Shown piece after piece: positions 1-5,908 of a stretch of 8,331 nucleotides of DNA; within the stretch, counting starts at the first letter, position 1, and every line of letters begins with the position of its first letter. Source of the DNA: Anaerolineae bacterium (GTDB taxonomy: Bacteria > Chloroflexota > Anaerolineae > 4572-78 > NAK82); assembly GCA_025062175.1 (NCBI GenBank), contig JANXAX010000092.1:1-8331 (forward strand), in the 5' to 3' direction. The position numbers and the translations under genes are program-made. Under the pieces are notes generated by a model, which did no database searches, was not told where the DNA came from, and worked only from the letters and a program-made list of their open reading frames with translations.

Positions 1-129
1 ATCAAGACCAGGCATGAGGCAATCAACACCCACGCAGTATCTCCAGCATTGATCGATTCCATCCTTAAAATGTTCCGCCTCCTTAAGATGTTCGAGCTGA
101 TGTGGAAGTATCACTGCAACTATTATTAG
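1..129 (+). CDS. Possible 3' end of an unrecognised gene (partial)
   Basis: Frame 1 is open from the left edge for 42 codons and stops at TAG 127-129. The readable tail ends in FRLLKMFELMWKYHCNYY, a helical, hydrophobic-basic and aromatic-rich stretch that looks more like a protein C-terminus than random translation. I do not recognise the family. A 42-codon open frame can occur by chance, so this is tentative. No hairpin followed by a T-run is obvious directly after the stop; only short 5-base inverted matches (TAGAC/GTCTA) lie at about 125-152. The missing sequence to the left would settle whether it is a gene. Confidence 0.3.
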   Translation: MKTRHEAINTHAVSPALIDSILKMFRLLKMFELMWKYHCNYY

Positions 130-546
130 ACTAGGTTAGCTCTCTTGTCTAGTACCCAAATGGGGCAATTTAGGGGAATATGGATGATGCAGCCGCAGTT
201 GATTACCCGTTATTAGCTGCCGAAAACAGTGCGCGAACAGGGCCTTATCCCAAAGGGATATCCCAAACTATCCCAAATTATCCCAAACACTTAGCTACAT
301 CGGGCGGATTCGACTATGAGGTCTGCCGACAAGCCTTTTCTCCTCGGATGAATAGTCAGGCCAGATGGGCAGCGTTGGAGCGAAGGGATGGCAAGTCGGT
401 CGTGTGGTTCGCAGCCGGTTGCCCCGTGCATGGGCGCATGAAAAATGAAAAGGGTTCAAGTTGGGCGCCGTCCGTGAGATCGCTGTGCATCCCACGGTCG
501 AACTGGTTACCGGGGAGGCAAGGGAGCTGGTGCATGTGCCGCGAAA
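130..546. other. Intergenic stretch without a credible gene
   Basis: About 420 bases lie between the possible gene end and the tRNA promoter. The first half is visibly more AT-rich than the rest of the window. A 137-codon open frame (180-593) crosses it with a purine-rich AGGGG just upstream of its ATG. Its product has no recognisable domain, is unusually rich in Arg, Ser, Cys and Trp, and runs through the -35 and -10 boxes of the tRNA promoter, so I do not call it. The content that stands out is the TATCCCAAA repeat cluster (246-287) and a related CCCAAATGGG element at 155-164. Confidence 0.6.
246..287 (+). repeat. Cluster of four TATCCCAAA direct repeats
   Basis: TATCCCAAA occurs at 246, 259, 269 and 279. 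The last three start exactly 10 bases apart, about one helical turn; the first is offset by 13. The first interval also forms inverted pairs: TATCCC-AAA-GGGATA (246-260), and the perfect palindrome GGGATATCCC (255-264). A further CCCAAA sits in the small palindrome CCCAAATGGG at 155-164. The phased spacing would suit cooperative binding of a protein to one DNA face, but no regulator or target gene is identifiable, and simple sequence drift is the alternative. The nearest downstream transcription unit is the tRNA-Ser pair. Confidence 0.6.
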
Positions 547-575
547 TTGACATCCTTCCTGTTTCCCGTTATACT
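547..575 (+). promoter_or_regulatory. Sigma70-type promoter of the tRNA-Ser operon
   Basis: A perfect -35 box TTGACA (547-552) is separated by exactly 17 bases from the -10 box TATACT (570-575), five of six matches to TATAAT. The expected start of transcription is near 582-583, giving a leader of about 53 bases before the first tRNA. The leader contains an inverted repeat, ATGATC (590-595) and GATCAT (623-628), that could fold just upstream of the mature 5' end. Strength and position fit a strong stable-RNA promoter. Confidence 0.85.
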
Positions 576-635
576 TTTAATTGTCATAGATGATCACCGG
601 TCGCACACGCCCTGCCCGCTCGGATCATGCGGCGT

Positions 636-722
636 GGAGGGATGGCAGAGTGGACGATTGCGGCGGTCTTGAAAACCGCTGAGGCCGTAAGGTCTCCGGG
701 GGTTCGAATCCCTCTCCCTCCG
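636..722 (+). tRNA. tRNA-Ser (anticodon UGA)
   Basis: The sequence folds as a class II tRNA. The acceptor stem GGAGGGA (636-642) pairs with TCCCTCC (715-721), and the discriminator is G722. The anticodon stem GCGGT/ACCGC encloses the loop CTTGAAA, with anticodon TGA at 670-672, which reads UCA and wobble-related serine codons. The long variable arm GAGGCC-GTAA-GGTCTC is the hallmark of tRNA-Ser. The T arm has the loop TTCGAAT inside GGGGG/CCCTC, with one wobble pair. The 3' CCA is not encoded: the next bases are CTT. The spacer to the second tRNA (723-754) contains a small TTCCG/CGGAA hairpin and the inverted repeat AATGGGCCATT, either of which may mark processing. Confidence 0.97.
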
Positions 723-754
723 CTTCCGCAGCTGCACGGAAATGGGCCATTCTT

Positions 755-847
755 GGGGAGGTGCCAGAGTGGACGATTGGGGCCGCCTGCTAAGTGGTTG
801 TGGGGTGAATAACTCCACCGAGGGTTCGAATCCCTCCCTCCCCGCCA
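755..847 (+). tRNA. tRNA-Ser (anticodon GCU), CCA encoded
   Basis: This is a second class II tRNA in tandem. Acceptor stem GGGGAGG (755-761) pairs with CCTCCCC (837-843), and the discriminator is G844. The anticodon stem GCCGC/GTGGT (two wobble pairs) encloses CTGCTAA, with anticodon GCT at 789-791, which reads AGC and AGU serine codons. The variable arm is long, GTGGGGT/ACTCCAC around a GAATA loop. The T arm has the loop TTCGAAT in GAGGG/CCCTC. Unlike its neighbour, it is followed by CCA (845-847) in the DNA. It shares the D-arm string AGAGTGGACGATTG with the first tRNA, as expected for recognition by the same seryl-tRNA synthetase. The two are almost certainly co-transcribed from the promoter at 547-575. 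Confidence 0.97.
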
Positions 848-849
848 AT

Positions 850-892
850 GCCGGGCCATTGTCATCGCGATAATGGCCCGGCTTCTATGTTC
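850..892 (+). terminator. Terminator of the tRNA-Ser operon
   Basis: GCCGGGCCATT (850-860) is perfectly complementary to AATGGCCCGGC (872-882). The stem extends inward by a G-T wobble and two further pairs to a five-base ATCGC loop (864-868), about 14 pairs in all. It starts three bases after the CCA of the second tRNA. The tail TTCTATGTTCC is T-rich but has no clean T-run, so termination may depend mainly on stem strength. Confidence 0.85.
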
Positions 893-963
893 CACCACCC
901 CTTAACGCGGCCAGGCGACGGGATTATGCGTTACTCTGCTGGTCTGGTGCCATATCCACTTAA

Positions 964-3777
964 ATGAAGCGCTCTTCGTGCGCCGCTCACGCGCGCTTCC
1001 ATTCCTTCCGTAGCAGCATGTGGATACGCCACATCACGGTGCTAATCTTCTACCTGGCTCTAGCACTGTTGCTCACGTGGCCCACCGTGACCCATGCGGA
1101 TACCCATCTGCCGGGTGATGGTGGCGATGACCCTGCGATTGCCTGGAACTTGTGGTGGGTCAAACATGCCCTGCTGGTTCTGAAGACATCGCCACTCTAC
1201 AGCGATTATCTGTTCTACCCCATCGGCATCAACCTGGCTTTTTATACCCTCACTGTGCTTAACGCGCTGACGGCGCTGCCGTTGACCCTCAATCTGGGGG
1301 TTGTGCCTGCCAGTAACCTGCATATGTGGTTCACGATGACGGTGGGAGCTTATGGCGCCTTCCTGTTAGTGTGCCAGTTGCATTCCGCCACGGCGTCGCC
1401 ATCGGAGAAAAGGGCCGGGCTGAGCATGCTCCCTCCTTGGGCAACGGCCATCTTCGCCGGCCTCTGTTATGCTTTCTGCAGCAGCCAGTTGTTTTATCTG
1501 GCGTTGGGTCAGTTTAACATTGCCAGCAACCACTGGGTGCCCTATATCGTGTTATGCGTTTACCGCGCGCGCCACACCCCACACGCCGTTCGCTGGCCGT
1601 TGCTGGCGGCCCTCTTCCTGACGATGCAGTTGTGGGCCGAGATGACCTATGCCTCGTTCAGCCTCGTTTTCATCGCCCTGTACGCCGCTTATGAGCTCTT
1701 GATCTCCTTGGCCAAAATCGTGCGTCAGAGATATCGGCCCAGATACCCGGGCGGAGAAAAGATCAGCGCTCGACCGATTATCCGCAATACGTTGGCGGCT
1801 GGTATCCTCTTCCTAGCCGGCGCTGCCCCACTGCTGGCTGCGATGCTGCCTGACCTGTTGGAGGAGGGTGACTTTTGGGTGCAGGGCAGCGGCTTCGCCG
1901 AGGTTTTCTCGGCTGACCTTTTGGGATTCTGGGTGCCGACCATACACCACCCTTTTCTAGGAGGACTGATCCATCACACCAATATCAGCGCTTTTGATAA
2001 GGGGCAACACATCTACATAGGAATCACCTTGCTCGTGCTGGCAGCGGCAGGAGCTTGGTGGGGAAGAAGACAACGCGTCTCACTGTTCTGGAGTGTCGCG
2101 ATGCTTTTCTTCGCCTGGCTGACACTCGGACCGGTTGTTCATATCGACGGTGTCCCCACAGGGATTGGCGGCCCGTTTGCTATTCTGCAGACGCTCCCAT
2201 TTTTCAAGGGCAATCGTTATCCCAGCCGCTACAGTGTGTTCTTGATGTTGTCATTGGCTGTGTTAGCAACATATGGTATCGCGGCCATAACGCGTTGGCT
2301 GCGTCAGCGTCGCATAGCGGGTATAGGGATCCATAATGTCATCAGCCTGATTGCTGCCGGTGCATTTTTAGCCGAGCATATATCGCTCCCATTGCCGCAG
2401 TCCGATATGCGGGCACCTCAGCTCTACACGGGGCTGGCCGATGCCTCGTCCGGAAGCTTGCTCGACATCCCCCTTGCATGGCGCAACGGCTTCCGCATCA
2501 CCGGCCCGCTTGATCCCGGCTTTATGTTCGGCCAGTTTTATCAAACCGTTCATCAACGGCGCTTGCTCCAGGGCAACACCAGCCGCAATCCCGCCTTTAA
2601 GTTCCAGTATTTCACCGAAGCGCCTGTGCTGAACTCCTTACTGGCGCTGGAAACAGGACATACGTTGCCACCCGAACGTTGGGAGGCCGACCGTCTCCTG
2701 GCAGGCGACGTGCTGCGTTTCTTCGACGTTCAGCATATCGTGGTACGACCGGCCCACAATCGAGTGCGCAACCCATCAGTCACCCCTGAAGCCACTATCC
2801 CTTATATCGAAACCGTGTTCCCGGTCGAGCGCATAGATACCCAGCAGGGAATCACGTTCTATCGCGTCCATCTACCGCCGCTGCCGCGCGCGGTTGCAGT
2901 AGATCCGTTCACCCCATTAGCGCGCCTATATCTGGGCGAAGGTTGGGGACCCCTGCCTGATCAGCAAGCTGGCAGTGAGCGCCTGATATGGGCCCAACGC
3001 GCCCGAACACGCCTCCTGTTGCCATTTGAAGGCGGTGCCGCATACATGACGATGCGTCTGTACGTACCCGGTGAAGGGCAACGCATCGCTGTCCAACTGG
3101 GTGAATGGCGTTCGGGGTGGTCTGCTCTTGCGCCGGGGTGGAACGAACATATCGTGCCATTGCCTGAGGAGTACGTCCGAACTGGCCTCAACGAGATATG
3201 GCTCTATTTCGAAAAGATGTACTCTGTGGATCGCCTCGCAGCCCTCACACAGCCGGGATCGTCGGCGTTGTATCGCTTGTGGTATACGGAGCACGGCCGG
3301 GTGCCGGTCGTAGTGCAAAGCGCCGGGGAGGAAGTAGGTGACTTTGCGCACATTTATGTCGGCGGTCGCGATGTCGCTTTGAACACGCGCGGTTATAATC
3401 TGGCTGTGTTGGAACGGACCGGTGAGGTACGGGTCGCCGCTTTCGACACCCATTTGGATCCGGCCGCTGCCCATCAGCTGGCGCAGTTTCTAGCTCAGGT
3501 GCCACAGGGCACACTCGTAGCGGTCGCCGCAGCGGACGAAGCGTCGCTGCACCTGGACGAGATAGGGGTGGCCGCGTTGCGCACCCTGGGCGCGACCGGG
3601 GATCTGCGGGGTCGCTTCCGCTGGAGCCACGCCATCATCGGGGTGAAGGGAGGTGCACCCGGAAGCGCGCTGGAAGCGCTGGATGGTTTACGCCCCGTGG
3701 CATTGGCCCTGGGCGCGGCAGTCTCTTCTCCTGCAGTGGCAGCCGGAATTGCCTGGCTGCGTTTGGACAAAGAGTGA
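964..3777 (+). CDS. Large GT-C/YfhO-like membrane protein with C-terminal ILEI (FAM3-like) domain
   Basis: The product has 937 residues. The first half is a membrane domain with about ten to twelve hydrophobic helices between residues 22 and 475. The first external loop carries GDGGDD (51-56) then AWNLWW (60-65), followed by YLFYPIGINLAF (82-93); FFKGNRYPSRY lies at 413-423. This layout resembles GT-C fold glycosyltransferases and YfhO-type membrane proteins, in which an acidic first loop is catalytic; transferase activity on a lipid-linked sugar is inference. Residues about 690-770 look like a beta-sandwich (GW...LP...G.N..WLYF), perhaps carbohydrate-binding. Residues about 785-900 match the ILEI/PANDER domain: RGYNLAVLERTGEV (809-822), FDTH (827-830), PQGTLVAVAAADEA (847-860), LRTLGA (872-877) and FRWSHAIIGVKG (885-896). 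No Shine-Dalgarno sequence or clear promoter precedes ATG 964. ATG 1018 (residue 19, MWIRHITV) begins right at the first helix and may be the true start. The next gene follows 44 bases downstream. Confidence 0.9.
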   Translation: MKRSSCAAHARFHSFRSSMWIRHITVLIFYLALALLLTWPTVTHADTHLPGDGGDDPAIAWNLWWVKHALLVLKTSPLYSDYLFYPIGINLAFYTLTVLNALTALPLTLNLGVVPASNLHMWFTMTVGAYGAFLLVCQLHSATASPSEKRAGLSMLPPWATAIFAGLCYAFCSSQLFYLALGQFNIASNHWVPYIVLCVYRARHTPHAVRWPLLAALFLTMQLWAEMTYASFSLVFIALYAAYELLISLAKIVRQRYRPRYPGGEKISARPIIRNTLAAGILFLAGAAPLLAAMLPDLLEEGDFWVQGSGFAEVFSADLLGFWVPTIHHPFLGGLIHHTNISAFDKGQHIYIGITLLVLAAAGAWWGRRQRVSLFWSVAMLFFAWLTLGPVVHIDGVPTGIGGPFAILQTLPFFKGNRYPSRYSVFLMLSLAVLATYGIAAITRWLRQRRIAGIGIHNVISLIAAGAFLAEHISLPLPQSDMRAPQLYTGLADASSGSLLDIPLAWRNGFRITGPLDPGFMFGQFYQTVHQRRLLQGNTSRNPAFKFQYFTEAPVLNSLLALETGHTLPPERWEADRLLAGDVLRFFDVQHIVVRPAHNRVRNPSVTPEATIPYIETVFPVERIDTQQGITFYRVHLPPLPRAVAVDPFTPLARLYLGEGWGPLPDQQAGSERLIWAQRARTRLLLPFEGGAAYMTMRLYVPGEGQRIAVQLGEWRSGWSALAPGWNEHIVPLPEEYVRTGLNEIWLYFEKMYSVDRLAALTQPGSSALYRLWYTEHGRVPVVVQSAGEEVGDFAHIYVGGRDVALNTRGYNLAVLERTGEVRVAAFDTHLDPAAAHQLAQFLAQVPQGTLVAVAAADEASLHLDEIGVAALRTLGATGDLRGRFRWSHAIIGVKGGAPGSALEALDGLRPVALALGAAVSSPAVAAGIAWLRLDKE

Positions 3778-3821
3778 GGATGGGTCGATTCACGAATTAA
3801 GGGGACGGAGGATTGTTCTCT

Positions 3822-4181
3822 ATGCCCGAGGACACCCAGTTGCAAAAACTGTCCCTGCTGCACTTTGCACTGGGGGCGCTGATGTTCGCCACCTTTCCGC
3901 TGGTCTTTCTGCTTTCCCTGTACATCTCGCCCCATGGCGTATGGGGCGGTACACTCACCCTCTTGGGCTTCTTCGCCCTGCTCGTCCTGGCCGTCGCGCT
4001 GATGGCCTCCAGTCGGGCTATCGACATGCGCAAGTGGCGCATTTTCTCACTGATTTGCGGCATATTGGCACTCCCGCTCCTGCCGGCAGGCACCGCCATT
4101 GGCATCTACACGCTCCTCGTGCTCATGCGCCAAGAAGCGATTGCTTCCTATGCCCAGGGAAAGCGCTACTGGCACGTATAA
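3822..4181 (+). CDS. Small membrane protein, probably three or four helices
   Basis: The product has 119 residues. Hydrophobic segments lie at about residues 10-34, 41-61 and 72-101, the last long enough for one or two passes. The middle loop SSRAIDMRKWR is basic and should face the cytoplasm. The N-terminal pattern LQKLSLLHFALGAL and the C-terminal helix ending YTLLVLMRQEA resemble a widespread family of small uncharacterised bacterial membrane proteins that begin with a leucine-rich L..LLH...G segment; no function is assigned. I chose ATG 3822 because GGAGG (3807-3811) lies ten bases upstream. An in-frame TTG at 3813 would sit almost on top of that site. It follows the large membrane protein by 44 bases on the same strand, so co-transcription is likely. 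A hairpin begins immediately after its stop codon. Confidence 0.8.
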   Translation: MPEDTQLQKLSLLHFALGALMFATFPLVFLLSLYISPHGVWGGTLTLLGFFALLVLAVALMASSRAIDMRKWRIFSLICGILALPLLPAGTAIGIYTLLVLMRQEAIASYAQGKRYWHV

Positions 4182-4229
4182 AGTGCCCTGGCGACTGAGG
4201 TTGCACCTAGCAAGTTGCCGCCGGGCATT
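4182..4229. terminator. Structured hairpin between convergent operons, possible bidirectional terminator
   Basis: The structure begins with the base after the TAA of the small membrane protein gene. AGTGCCC (4182-4188) pairs with GGGCATT (4223-4229), with one wobble. An asymmetric internal loop follows, then GGCGACT (4190-4196) pairs with AGTTGCC (4213-4219), with one wobble. The apical part can fold further as AGGT-TGC-ACCT (4198-4208). No T-run follows on the plus strand. On the minus strand the hairpin is followed by CTTTATA, so it may serve the mreB transcript as well or better. mreB ends about 180 bases away, and the stretch between contains only weak inverted repeats (for example GCATTCCC 4225-4232 with GGGAATGC 4281-4288). 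Confidence 0.5.
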
Positions 4230-4410
4230 CCCCAGCGGATGGTCGAACGCAAACCTACAGGGGATGACTTGAATCACTAAGGGAATGCTAAGCCTGGTGG
4301 AAGAAGGCCGGGATGAGGGAGAAACACCACTCTCACACGGTCGCAGCTCGGATAACGGCCATGCCGCCGGGATGCCGCTTCCGTTCACCACGAAATACAA
4401 CTGTGGACGA

Positions 4411-5415
4411 CTACCATGTCGCCAAGCTGCGACGGATGGCATCGTAGAAATCGATCGCGCGGCCGGCACCGAGCGCCACACACGCGATGGGATTATCAGC
4501 CACGTAACATGGCACGTTGGTATGTTGGGCCAGTAGACGATCGATGTTGCGCAATAAAGCCCCTCCGCCCGTCAGCATGATGCCCCGGTCGATGATGTCC
4601 GAGGCCAGCTCCGGAGGGGTCTGTTCCAAGACATTCTTGACTACACCGACGACCGCGCTCAGAGGTTCGGCCAATGCCTCGGTGATCTCATGCGAGGTGA
4701 CGCGGATGGTGCGTGGCAGGCCGGCCACTTGGTCGCGCCCACGCACTTCCATCTCGAGGTTTTCTTCCAGTGGCAGCGCACTTCCGATGGCGATTTTGAT
4801 CTCCTCGGCCGTCTGCTCACCGATGATCAGGTTGTATTTACGGCGCAGATAGGCGCTGATCGCTTCGTCAAACTTCAAACCGCCCACGCGCACCGAGCTG
4901 GACACGACAATGCCGTACATCGAGACGACCGCTGCCTCGCTGGTGCCACCCCCGATGTCGACCACCATGCTGCCGGTGGGTGTGTCGATGGGCAGGCCGG
5001 CGCCGATGGCTGCTGCAAGCGGCTCAGGGATCACGAAGGCTTCGCGACCAGCGGCCTGACGTGCCGCATCCCGCACAGCACGTTCCTCGACACTGGTCAC
5101 CCCGACCGGCACACTAACCATCACGATGGGCCGGAACAGTCGGAAACGCCCGGCGATGCGGTCGATGAAATAGCGTAGCAACGCCTCGGTCACGACGTAA
5201 TCCGCGATCACACCGTCGCGCAACGGATGCAACACCTCGATCGCCTCGGGCACGCGGCCCAACATGGTGCGCGCTTCTTCGCCCACGGCCACGATCTTGT
5301 TATCACTGATCGAAACCGCCACAATAGACGGTTCTTGAATGACGATGCCGCGTCCCTTGACGTAGACAAGGATATTCGAAGTTCCGAGATCAATGCCAAT
5401 TTTCTTCTCGAACAT
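4411..5415 (-). CDS. mreB: Rod shape-determining protein MreB (bacterial actin)
   Basis: The product has 334 residues, the normal MreB length. MreB forms ATP-dependent membrane-attached filaments that guide the elongation machinery for peptidoglycan synthesis. The actin-fold nucleotide motifs are all present: phosphate-1 GIDLGTSN (7-14), phosphate-2 DIGGGTSEAAVVSM (153-166) and the adenosine motif GIMLTGGGALL (278-288). IPEPLAAAIGAGLP (129-142) is also typical. The open frame extends upstream by 53 codons into atpC, but MFEKKIGIDLGTSN is the conserved family start, so ATG 5415 is chosen. It begins 13 bases after the atpC stop. No proper Shine-Dalgarno sequence is seen (only GACGAG), which suggests translational coupling to atpC. 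No mreC or mreD follows: the next gene is convergent. Annotation as the paralogue Mbl cannot be excluded from sequence alone. Confidence 0.97.
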   Translation of the reverse strand: MFEKKIGIDLGTSNILVYVKGRGIVIQEPSIVAVSISDNKIVAVGEEARTMLGRVPEAIEVLHPLRDGVIADYVVTEALLRYFIDRIAGRFRLFRPIVMVSVPVGVTSVEERAVRDAARQAAGREAFVIPEPLAAAIGAGLPIDTPTGSMVVDIGGGTSEAAVVSMYGIVVSSSVRVGGLKFDEAISAYLRRKYNLIIGEQTAEEIKIAIGSALPLEENLEMEVRGRDQVAGLPRTIRVTSHEITEALAEPLSAVVGVVKNVLEQTPPELASDIIDRGIMLTGGGALLRNIDRLLAQHTNVPCYVADNPIACVALGAGRAIDFYDAIRRSLATW

Positions 5416-5428
5416 ATTAGGAGACTCG

Positions 5429-5866
5429 TCATTCGGGCGCCGGTGGGCCAGGTTTCTGTCGCCGTGCGCGTTCTCGCGCGACTTTGATGCGCACCATCGA
5501 GCGGCGCAAAGCGGCTTGCGCTCGGGCCAGCTCTTCGGCGCTCCGAGAACGGTCGCGCAGACGTTCCTCGGCACGTCGCCGCGCGGCCTCGGCGCGTTCC
5601 AGGTCGATCTCCTCGGCCCGTTCCGCGCTATCGGCCATCACCGTCACCTGGTAAGGCAACACTTCCATAAAGCCGCCACCGATGGCAAAGTACAACGTCT
5701 CATCTCCTCGTCTGGCGTGCAATTCACCGTAGGTCAAAGTGGTCATCAGCGGAGCGTGGCGAGGCAAGATACCCAGTTCGCCAGCAGCACCCGGTGCTAC
5801 CACCATATCCACCTCGCCGGAGAAGATGACCCCCTCCATGGTCACAATATCTAATCGCAATGGCAT
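5429..5866 (-). CDS. atpC: ATP synthase F1 subunit epsilon
   Basis: The product has 145 residues, near the usual 130-145. Epsilon sits on the gamma shaft at the foot of F1, links it to the c-ring and can inhibit ATP hydrolysis. The N-terminal beta-sandwich runs to about residue 82 and includes the conserved stretch GELGILPRHAPLMTTL (29-44) and the GGGFMEV segment (63-69). The C-terminal two-helix part (85-135) is strongly charged and complete, so the inhibitory domain is present. It contains IDLERA (87-92), which fits the I/L-D-x-x-R-A motif known to bind ATP in the epsilon of thermophilic Bacillus PS3. The tail is proline-rich. I chose ATG 5866 (MPLRLDIVTMEG) as the family-like start; an in-frame GTG at 5878 would add four residues, with AAAGG too close to it. 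The gene lies 42 bases after atpD. Confidence 0.95.
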   Translation of the reverse strand: MPLRLDIVTMEGVIFSGEVDMVVAPGAAGELGILPRHAPLMTTLTYGELHARRGDETLYFAIGGGFMEVLPYQVTVMADSAERAEEIDLERAEAARRRAEERLRDRSRSAEELARAQAALRRSMVRIKVARERARRQKPGPPAPE

Positions 5867-5908
5867 ACCAGTCTGCACACCTTTCGTCTTGACATGAGCG
5901 CCAGAGCA

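Noticed and set aside
246..287. CRISPR-like array
   Set aside because: The repeat units are only nine bases with one- to four-base gaps, far from the repeat-spacer layout, and no cas genes are present.
180..593. 137-codon plus-strand open frame with AGGGG three bases before its ATG
   Set aside because: It has no recognisable domain, an odd composition rich in Arg, Ser, Cys and Trp, and runs through both boxes of the strong tRNA promoter. The ribosome-site match is too close to the ATG.
627..812. Plus-strand 61-codon open frame
   Set aside because: It lies within the two tRNA-Ser genes and their spacer and has no support of its own.
636..847. Possible integration (att) site at the tRNA-Ser genes
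   Set aside because: tRNA-Ser genes are common integration targets, but there is no integrase, no repeat of a tRNA 3' end elsewhere in the window, and an intact operon terminator follows.
584..898. Minus-strand open frames across the tRNA genes with products containing GRDSNPR, RGIRTPG and GFEPS
   Set aside because: These are the well-known spurious translations of the antisense strand of tRNA-Ser genes, which populate databases as false hypothetical proteins. The tRNA folds explain the sequence fully.
2926..3474. 182-codon minus-strand frame inside the large membrane protein gene
   Set aside because: It is antisense to a coding region with clear domain signatures, and its product has no recognisable features.
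4382..4409. Hairpin CGTTCAC/GTGGACG just downstream of mreB
   Set aside because: It has seven pairs with a wobble, a 14-base loop and no T-run on the minus strand, so it is too weak to call as a terminator.
4047..4481. 144-codon minus-strand frame spanning the convergent gap
   Set aside because: It overlaps the ends of both the small membrane protein gene and mreB and resembles no family; it is a shadow frame.
5416..5574. N-terminal 53-codon extension of MreB
   Set aside because: It overlaps atpC in another frame, and conserved MreB begins at MFEKKIGIDLGTSN.
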